Assembly: GCA_949152475.1 (NCBI GenBank)
Contig: OX424568.1
Coordinates: forward strand, 13,057,667-13,121,666
Source: Terebella lapidaria
Taxonomy: Eukaryota; Annelida; Polychaeta; Terebellida; Terebellidae
Direction of reading: 5' to 3'
Length of the DNA: 64,000 nt
Shown: positions 57,400-64,000 of the stretch, one piece after another
Numbering within the stretch: the first letter of the stretch is position 1
How the letters are laid out: the number at the start of each line of letters is the position of its first letter
Translations under genes and position numbers: made by a program
Notes under the pieces: model-generated
What the model was told of the DNA's origin: nothing
The model's database searches: none
What the model saw: only the letters and a program-made list of their open reading frames with translations

Positions 57400-60040
57400 G
57401 TCGGCCTTTTTGTGAAAAAAATTGTGGTTAACACCAAACATTTCTCCCGTAACCTTTCTAAGCCCTTGGGCTAATTTTTTTAACTTGCTGCTAGAAACGA
57501 AACCAGTGTATGTTTTGCTTTTGATTTTGCATTTCGATGGCGAAAGTGGTATGTTTTTCATTACCAGCCTGAGTGTTTTCTGAGCAATAAAATTTGATAA
57601 TGTTTGCCTTGATGAGTTATTTGCTTGATTTTTCTAACCAGTTTATACAGTTTTTTTCTCCAGTTCAGCGAAAATGAAATCTATTATCTTGTCACCTCAA
57701 ATGTTCTACCTGGGAGGTTGGTCGAATCTAAAACAAATTCCATACTTTAGCTCGAACACCTGAAAAGTTTGCAATCTAATTTGATGATATTTTTTTCGTC
57801 AGTTCACATTTTCTGAGCTTGTGATTTTTTTCAGCAGCGTAACCTTTAGAGATAAAATTTTGAAAAAGTATTATGGTTCTGGTTAGGCGAGCGCGTCACC
57901 TAAAACCCTGAGTATCACCCTATTTTTCTAAAAAAAATATCACCCATCCCTGATGGATGTAAACACGACCCATTCCTACATTAAATGCGCATATTCCCAA
58001 GTTTCCAATTTTGGGTGAAATTTAATATTGGGTTAGATGTCCAAGCTATTTTCAGCCGACATACCATATTTGATAGGAAATTGCCGTTGATTATAGGTGA
58101 ATTGTAGCAACACGAGAATTAGCATCATGTTGGGACGGGCAGAAAATGACGTAAACGAATAAAAAAATTCGAGAGTATATATACCTGTGAAAGCAAGTTC
58201 ATTTAGGACAGAAAATTACCCTGTGTCATGCTGTTAAAAAATGTTGACTATTTGCATTATTTTATAACGCTACCATATACACATATATTTGCAATGTTGT
58301 GCGATACATACTAAACTTCTATCTGATGCACTGTCACGTTATGCACGGGTGTAGGATTGTAATGCAGTTAATATCGCTTTTCATATAGATATGTTAACAA
58401 CACTAACAGTGAAAAATACATCATGACGAATACTACTTCAGTATATTCCAATATCCACTATCTGGATACACACTAGTGAAAAAAATGACAGAATTGCATA
58501 TTCAGGAATTATCGTGGATACTCATTTGTGGAGTTATGCTGAATACTTACGATGTTTGGTTGCACCCCCATTAAATTGTGATTTCTACCTGGTATGGGTT
58601 GGGCCAGTGTTTCCGATGAGTACCTATATGGTTAAAGTACTAACAAAACGATTATCAGAACTAACTGGCGAATAATGGACTGAGTGGCAGTTAGTCCATC
58701 ATGGACAGTCCTGGTCCATTATGTAAGTAGCCATGTATTAAATTGCTTATCAGCTTAAATACATAAGACTTCTAGAAAATGTATTACTATTATTACACAT
58801 TCACTGCGATTCTTGCTCAGATCAGTATAAAAACACCATTGTCAATCCATATCAGGTCAGTGGGAAACGTATCGGATTAGGTTATGTGGGCAGATATTGT
58901 TTGATGACATACGGCAATATTGGATCTGTTGATCCATGCTAGAATATGCCTACCAATAAATGGTTAAGTTCATAACGGACCGGTTACACACATTTGTGTG
59001 GATTTCCATGTACAAAAAATGAGGCGTCAAGGTAGCCTTCATTTGTGAAAAAGCATTGTTTTGCCACAAAAATAAGATTCAAGATGGCTGAGTGACCATT
59101 TTTGGCAGTCATATTGTATTCCAGAATAATAATGCAATTATTAGCAAATTACATAGGATTCAGCAATAGCTGTGGGGACCATTAAACACAACTTTATTTA
59201 TACATGACATATACAAAAAGAGCAACAATTAATATTATGAACACTGTAAGTAATTTGGCCATTACCTTTGCTTGACATTGTGCGTGCAGTTGCAGTCCAC
59301 GAAAGTCACAATAAACAACCTCTGATCTGGCAGACATATTTGTGACAATTCATGGAACATAAAGCGATATTTTAACCTCTAAATGCGTTTTTTACTCATA
59401 TAATGCGCTGGCGTTTCGGACGTAAAGCGTAAAAATTAGAACACTGTTCTATTTTTAGAGAGCAGAGCGCTAGAACGGAACATGTCTGCATACTCCCCTT
59501 GGAAGAGCTGAGCTCTATCATAGCTTGCGCGGCGTTAAAAGACAGACAGCACAAAATGGTTCAGTGAAATGGTCGCGCGGCTTTAGTGTGTAACCGCCTT
59601 TAACTGTGGAAACAGATTATAAAATGCAACTTGAGGACGCGCACACCTCAGTGGTTTTTCACCAGGACCAGGGAAACAAGAGTTGATTAGGATATGTTGT
59701 ACAAACGCACGAAACGGTTATACGATCTTCAGGCGAAGAGAGTTTCTATACAGATGTGTGCATGCTGGTGTTGTAATGTGTACAAACCATCACTTAACTT
59801 GCTCTGTATAACCCAAGGTACTCGCATGTTAATTGACAGACAACAGGAACAGACGACGGACGTTTTTTTTCTCAAAACAGGCTTCTGCAACGAAATGCCC
59901 GTATGAGAATACTTATGAGGTACCTATGAGAATACTTCGGCTAACCTGATTTCTTGAGGGCTAATTACCGTTCCACCAGACTGATATATTTTCATTTGAG
60001 CATACGTCGAACCGGATTACTATAGCACGTACCGATATAA
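57400..60040. other. No gene recognised; proximal upstream region of copy 2 at the right end
   Basis: Mostly unique AT-rich sequence. The piece 59872-59955 (AACAGGCTTCTGCAACGAA ... ACTTCGGCTAACCTGA) resembles 23057-23108 upstream of copy 1 (AACAGGCTTCTGCAATGAA ... ACTTTGGCTAACCTC), so the duplication includes sequence upstream of exon 1. Confidence 0.5.
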
Positions 60041-60044
60041 AGAA

Positions 60045-60132
60045 ATGTTTTTCTCTACGGTGGTCATCATCCTTATATGCATTGTTACCATCAGTATCAT
60101 CTTTGGAGGATGGCGAATTGGCATAGATCAAC
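60045..60132 (+). CDS. LDL-A gene copy 2, exon 1 (signal/anchor)
   Basis: An 88-nt exon starting ATG and ending CAAC|GTAAGT, with the same length and phase as exon 1 of copy 1. It encodes MFFSTVVIILICIVTISIIF, then GGWRIGIDQ. The GGWRIGID end is identical to copy 1, while the hydrophobic core is changed but conserved in character. A signal peptide or membrane anchor is inferred. Confidence 0.8.
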
Positions 60133-60431
60133 GTAAGTATCGCTAAGTCTGTGTATACGATTAAATGTTTTTTTATTAGCATTTTCCTCGTTACTTTAAA
60201 TACAACGCTGGAATGTGTTTGGAATGTTATTTTGTTTCGCAGGCAGTACGGTTATCACAATGTTACTATTTTTACTCATAATTTCAGACCTAAAGCTTCT
60301 CAATGATGTCATATAGGCCAATGTACAAAATTATCAGTGTTATTATGGCCAGCGGCTGTATAAAAATGCTAATAGAGCACCATGTGTGGTAGCTGAAAAA
60401 TATACCTCCCAGAGAATTGTGGATCTTTTAA

Positions 60432-61514
60432 AGGTCGAAACCCACCGCCGCCGACCGTCCGTTTATATCCCTGACGGCATCTGTATTTCTCGTCAACGCA
60501 CATGATAAAACCCATATTGTCAATTGAGAATACTCCCACCGACTGCGTGCGTACACTCCATCAACGCACAACATAGAACATGTATATTTTGCGCATTTCG
60601 CAGCGTATTTCAGAACATACACACATCATGGCCATGGAATCATTATGAAACAGAGGTTGATTTTAGAGATATACTCTACAGAAATACGATATTTACAAAC
60701 ATACGAACGCTAACATGTCCATACTAATACACTTAGCATGTGAGGCTATCGTCGTAATGGTTTATTTTTCTCTTGTCAACTGTTTCTGTTTCAGTTTTTG
60801 CTATTGAAGTACGAAATTCGGTACGCAATTGCCATTTGACTCCAAGGTGAAATATGCCAAATCATAACACGATATCATCTAGCATCGCAAAAATATCAGC
60901 AAAAGAACAGTGTAAAGGAGTTTTAAAAAATCAGAGTATAGACTGCTGAATGAATTCCTTGTGGCTAAGTATCAAAAACAAACGGCTAATCGATCTCCAG
61001 GACTAATAGACTTCCTGAAATTCGTGTACTGCTTAGATATTCTCAGGGGTCAGTTTAAGTAACAAGTCAACAAATTGTTCAATGCCCTGTCGAAAATACT
61101 GGCTGAGATTCAGAATCTCTCTCGTTTCTGCCGAAATTATATATACAATTTCCAAGGCACCATGCACACCTTCGGTTTTTTGGATGGGTAGAGTATCTTC
61201 GATGTCTTGCTTGCCTTTCCCGTGCAAGCATCAACAAATACAAGCCAACAAAGCGTCGCCTCCTGTTGTCATGTCTTTCTTCAGGATGGCCTTCATCCGT
61301 ATCAGACATGATGATACTGATGGACAAAAATACTGATTTGATAAATCGTACATGTTTCGAAAGCCAAGCAATAGTCTCAGCATACGCAGCGCACTCTTCA
61401 ACCTTCAGAAAAAACGGTCGTACTCGGTGTGTGCACAAAATACGCAAGGTTTGATAGTCTGACGTACGGACGCACGCAATGAGAACGGACGGTGGGGGCG
61501 GTGGGTTTTGGCCT
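60432..61514. mobile_element. PIF/Harbinger-like nonautonomous element
   Basis: TAA, then AGGTCGAAACCCACCGCC at the left, and a right end whose complement reads AGGCCAAAACCCACCGCC, followed by TAA. TAA as a 3-bp target duplication is typical of Harbinger. The inverted ends extend over about 30 bp (CCGTCCGTT inner part). It lies in intron 1 of copy 2. The corresponding place in copy 1 (about 23972, CCTTTCACAGACGTGTCAG) lacks it. Confidence 0.8.
61033..61310 (-). pseudogene. Harbinger transposase N-terminal remnant
   Basis: Two frames together give MSDTDEGHPEERHDNRRRR, ARHRRYSTHPKN, then in a shifted frame SQYFRQGIEQFVDLLLKLTP. The 'R.Y..HP...R' and 'YFR...EQF..LL..L.P' blocks are the usual N-terminal region of Harbinger-type transposases (family knowledge). 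The catalytic part is missing and a frameshift separates the blocks. Confidence 0.6.
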
Positions 61515-61760
61515 TAACAGACGTGTAATCTACCGCGTAGAGAATTATTTCTACGGCCAGCGGAAATGTTTTGGATAAAAAAATGTCGTTCGATTTCAGT
61601 TTGTTACTTCCAAATCAAGGAAACCAAAAACATTGAAATCCGCAATTAGTTTTTCCCAATCAGCAATGACTTCGAATGAAAGAAGCAAAACAAAGAAGCA
61701 ATGTAACCCAGCTGTTTGGTTTATTTCTGGCAACCTCGGAAAATCAGCATTGTTGTTGAC

Positions 61761-62510
61761 TTAAGTGGGGTTCACTATGCGTTCATTGGATCCAATTATT
61801 GCACCCAATAATCAGATAATTGGATCCAATTACAACAGAGTTGACGATAGTATGTTTCATATTATAATGTAATTTACAGTTTCATATTACTATGCTTTAT
61901 GTACAATTTCATCATGGTCGTGGGCTTTTTTTCTATTGCAAAATGTTGTAATTTAGCGTTTGTTATTGGAATCATAAAAATGATTGCTGGTGGTGATAGA
62001 TTGATACTTACATTCTGCATAAAAACGTTAAAACGTTCATTTTAACGCACGTCAGACGGCATGAAGTTAGAACATGTTCTAATTGGAGAGTCGTGCCATA
62101 AAACGTAAAAATTGAGTTGGATGACAGGTTCTCACTGTATATTGCATTATCGATGAAGTACTGATCAAATTTGGATTTTGATGATGCCATTCGATTCCAC
62201 GCCCAAGAAAACCATGGTCTAGACCCAAAAATCATGTCTCTATCACAAATATTAGTGCAGCTATGGACCGAAAATCATCTCCGGGTGGCGGCCATTTTTG
62301 ATTCATCCAAAATGGCCGACACAGAGGGAGCCCATCTTGGCTCCCTCAAAATATCAAAAGGTGATGGTCATATCTACCTCTGATCCAAAAATGGTGCTTG
62401 TAGCCCAATTTGAACAATTATTTGACTGAGCTCCCTGACTACTGTCCAATTTTTGTCCGGTACAATAAATTAATTGGATCCAATAAACGCATAGTGAGAA
62501 TCCCCTTTAA
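61761..62510. mobile_element. TTAA-flanked MITE with ATTGGATCCAAT repeats
   Basis: TTAA, GTGGGGTTCACTATGCGTT at the left and a right end whose complement is AGGGGATTCTCACTATGCGT, then TTAA. ATTGGATCCAAT palindromes occur near both ends. About 61855-62010 match intron sequence of the same gene at 63145-63195 and 63750-63838. The TTAA duplication suggests a piggyBac-type element. It carries no transposase. Confidence 0.75.
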
Positions 62511-62858
62511 CGGGTCCTTGTTATGATGACTCAGAGCCACGTTCCTACAATTATGTTGTCGCACCCAACCACTCTCTGGGCGCCTAAAAACGTCATCACG
62601 ATTTTTTTTATTAGTAGTATTATTTTGTAATTAATATTTTATTTATCACTCGAATGGGATGTGTACTGAATTACATTGAATATTCGTTTGACCATATTCA
62701 CAATTGTCGATAAACATGATAAACATCAACTACATAAATAGTATTACCACAAAATAGTAACGGATATAAATCTCCCCCCACACACCTTTCCCCCGAATAT
62801 TCCAGTTCACCCTATCCGATTCTGTGTGATATACCAAGAATACCATTCATGTTTCCAG

Positions 62859-62969
62859 AAAGCTGTCTAACATACTGGGAGTATGGCTGTGGGGGGAAGT
62901 GCTTGAATCACACTGCCGTGTGCGACGGTGTTCAAGATTGCCCAAACAACGACGATGAAACATCTTGTG
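62859..62969 (+). CDS. LDL-A gene copy 2, LDL-A exon
   Basis: A 111-nt phase 1-1 exon between TTTCCAG and TGTG|GTAAGC, nearly identical to 25797-25907. The six cysteines and the CDGVQDC calcium motif are kept; PKKDDESS is changed to PNNDDETS. Joining to exon 1 (ending in phase 1) keeps the frame without the Pro-rich exon. Its high similarity indicates recent duplication or gene conversion. Confidence 0.88.
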
Positions 62970-63599
62970 GTAAGCATGCTTTGCAATTTCAGTTGAGTAT
63001 ATGGACCCTAGTATGGAGGTGAAAATCAGCAATATGGTAATGCCCTCTGCATTGATAACAATTCAGTTATTTTTCAAGGGGGCAACTACCACTCGTGTGT
63101 ATTGTGGGAAGCCAGAGTAATTTACAGTTTAAAATTTTAATGTAATTTACAGTTCCATATTTTTATGCCTTATGTAAAATTTCGTCATGGTCGTGGTAAT
63201 GTGTTATATGCTGACTAGACATAATGGCATACTCCATATTTTACACGTTTGTGAAATTCTTTCAGCTTTGAATACATACCAGCTAAATAACTAAACGAGC
63301 TTGATCCAAGTTACACTGGATATTGAGTACTACAAACCACAGTAATTTTTTGACCGGGTGCACAGTTGAACCAGAATAAAACACGTTTTATATTCTAATT
63401 TTCAAAACTTGTTGAAACAGTTCGTTTCAGAAATATTGTAAATTGGACACACCGTCAACAAGCCATTTGTTTTTTCTCCACCAATTTTCGAGATAAAAAA
63501 ATTGCAACCATACAGAAAATTGCAAAGGAATTGCCGTTTGACTCCAATGAGAAGTATCACCTTTGCTACATTCCTAAAAAATAGTGCGAACATAGATAT

Positions 63600-63735
63600 A
63601 CGTTTGATTTATGTCATATGTCCATGTTTTCCCAGGAGAATAAATCCAACGCTCTTGTATTAATGGAATTACTTGTCCCTGGATGGACTGAATATCCCAG
63701 GAATATTCGTCCATAGGATCTATTTTATATGAAAC
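63600..63735. repeat. GTCC/GGAC palindrome array, second copy
   Basis: ATATGTCCATGTTTTCCCAG, ACTTGTCCCTGGATGGACTG, ATATCCCAGGAATATTCGTC and CATAGGATCTATTTTA. The right part is an inverse match to the left part of 20680-20942 (TAAAATAGGTCCTACAGAC, AAATATTCCTAGGAA). Confidence 0.65.
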
Positions 63736-63859
63736 TTCAGTTTAGTTTGGTGGGGCTTTGTTTCTATTGCAAAATGTTGTATTTATGTTGTAATTGTCAT
63801 CATCAAAATCTGACTATTGGTGGTGATAGATTGATACTTCCCGACTTATTTTATTCCAG

Positions 63860-63942
63860 CCCTGTTTGATGTGGTCAGGGCACTGTTTTGTGGCGCCAAA
63901 CGAGGCGAACACCTACACCGCATGTCTTGGTGTCAGGATTGA
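63860..63942 (+). CDS. LDL-A gene copy 2, possible downstream exon
   Basis: After a good acceptor (TTTTATTCCAG) the phase-matched frame reads ALFDVVRALFCGAKRGEHLH and stops at TGA 63940-63942. Another frame of the same stretch (CLMWSGHCFVAPNE..., CLGVRIEGLM) looks more like exon 4 of copy 1 but does not match the phase of the LDL-A exon. Either there is a missing small exon, or the copy is altered. The gene may continue to the right. Confidence 0.3.
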
Positions 63943-64000
63943 AGGTTTGATGTAAATAGGAACATCATCGACCGTGGAAGGGGCTCGTATGGAAAATTAG

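Noticed and set aside
1..64000. tRNA and rRNA genes
   Set aside because: I saw no cloverleaf-type A and B box pairs or rRNA core sequence by eye. A covariance-model scan would be needed to exclude small RNAs.

Overview
The window is from an animal nuclear genome, most likely a marine invertebrate (amphioxus, hemichordate, echinoderm or mollusc grade; the sequence alone does not fix the phylum). The reasons are GT-AG introns with short exons, a phase 1-1 LDL-receptor class A exon, words such as TACATGTA and TAGGCCTA, and a very dense mixture of LTR, LINE and DNA-transposon remnants, MITEs and minisatellites.

Layout. 1-6640 (minus strand): the 5' part of a Ty3/Gypsy-like LTR retrotransposon with its 5' LTR, primer-binding site, an 842-residue Gag and a Pol frame that stays open to the window edge. 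6691-7467 (minus): three phase-consistent exons ending a host gene whose product has a tyrosine-recombinase-like C-terminal region; the retrotransposon lies about 50 bp past its stop codon, in the same orientation. A further likely exon of a minus-strand gene is at 12062-12132. 7.7-14.1 kb: dispersed and tandem repeats rich in AAGGTCA, and a 57-bp minisatellite (10656-11820). 14.4-22.6 kb: several MITEs, two of which contain chained imperfect palindromes, and a 2.3-kb element flanked by TTAA.

23.65-32.28 kb (plus): a complete five-exon gene (call it copy 1) for a 213-residue protein with an N-terminal hydrophobic segment, one LDL-A domain and an unrecognised C-terminal domain. Its third intron holds a decayed LINE (about 25.91-30.24 kb, minus) whose 3' end lies five bases after a splice donor and whose ORF1 carries an IMPACT/UPF0029-like domain and two CCHC knuckles. 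60.0-63.9 kb (plus): a paralogue (copy 2) with the first exon and the LDL-A exon conserved, no visible exon 2, and Harbinger-like and TTAA-flanked insertions in the intervening intron.

Between the copies: a plus-strand LINE relic (32.7-33.9 kb), a GTCGACATATGTC-type palindrome array, a decayed gene of the 'DNC(x)GQNKN' family (35.2-36.2 kb), a hAT-like element with an exact 8-bp target-site duplication and a nested MITE (36.75-37.87 kb), a 12-kb minisatellite of 41-bp units (about 38.0-49.95 kb) interrupted by a short LINE 3' end, and more degenerate arrays and foldback elements (51.2-57.4 kb).

Only two or three real host genes are supported. Most of the sequence is repeats. The two LDL-A genes are the functional core, and comparing them shows which insertions came after the duplication.
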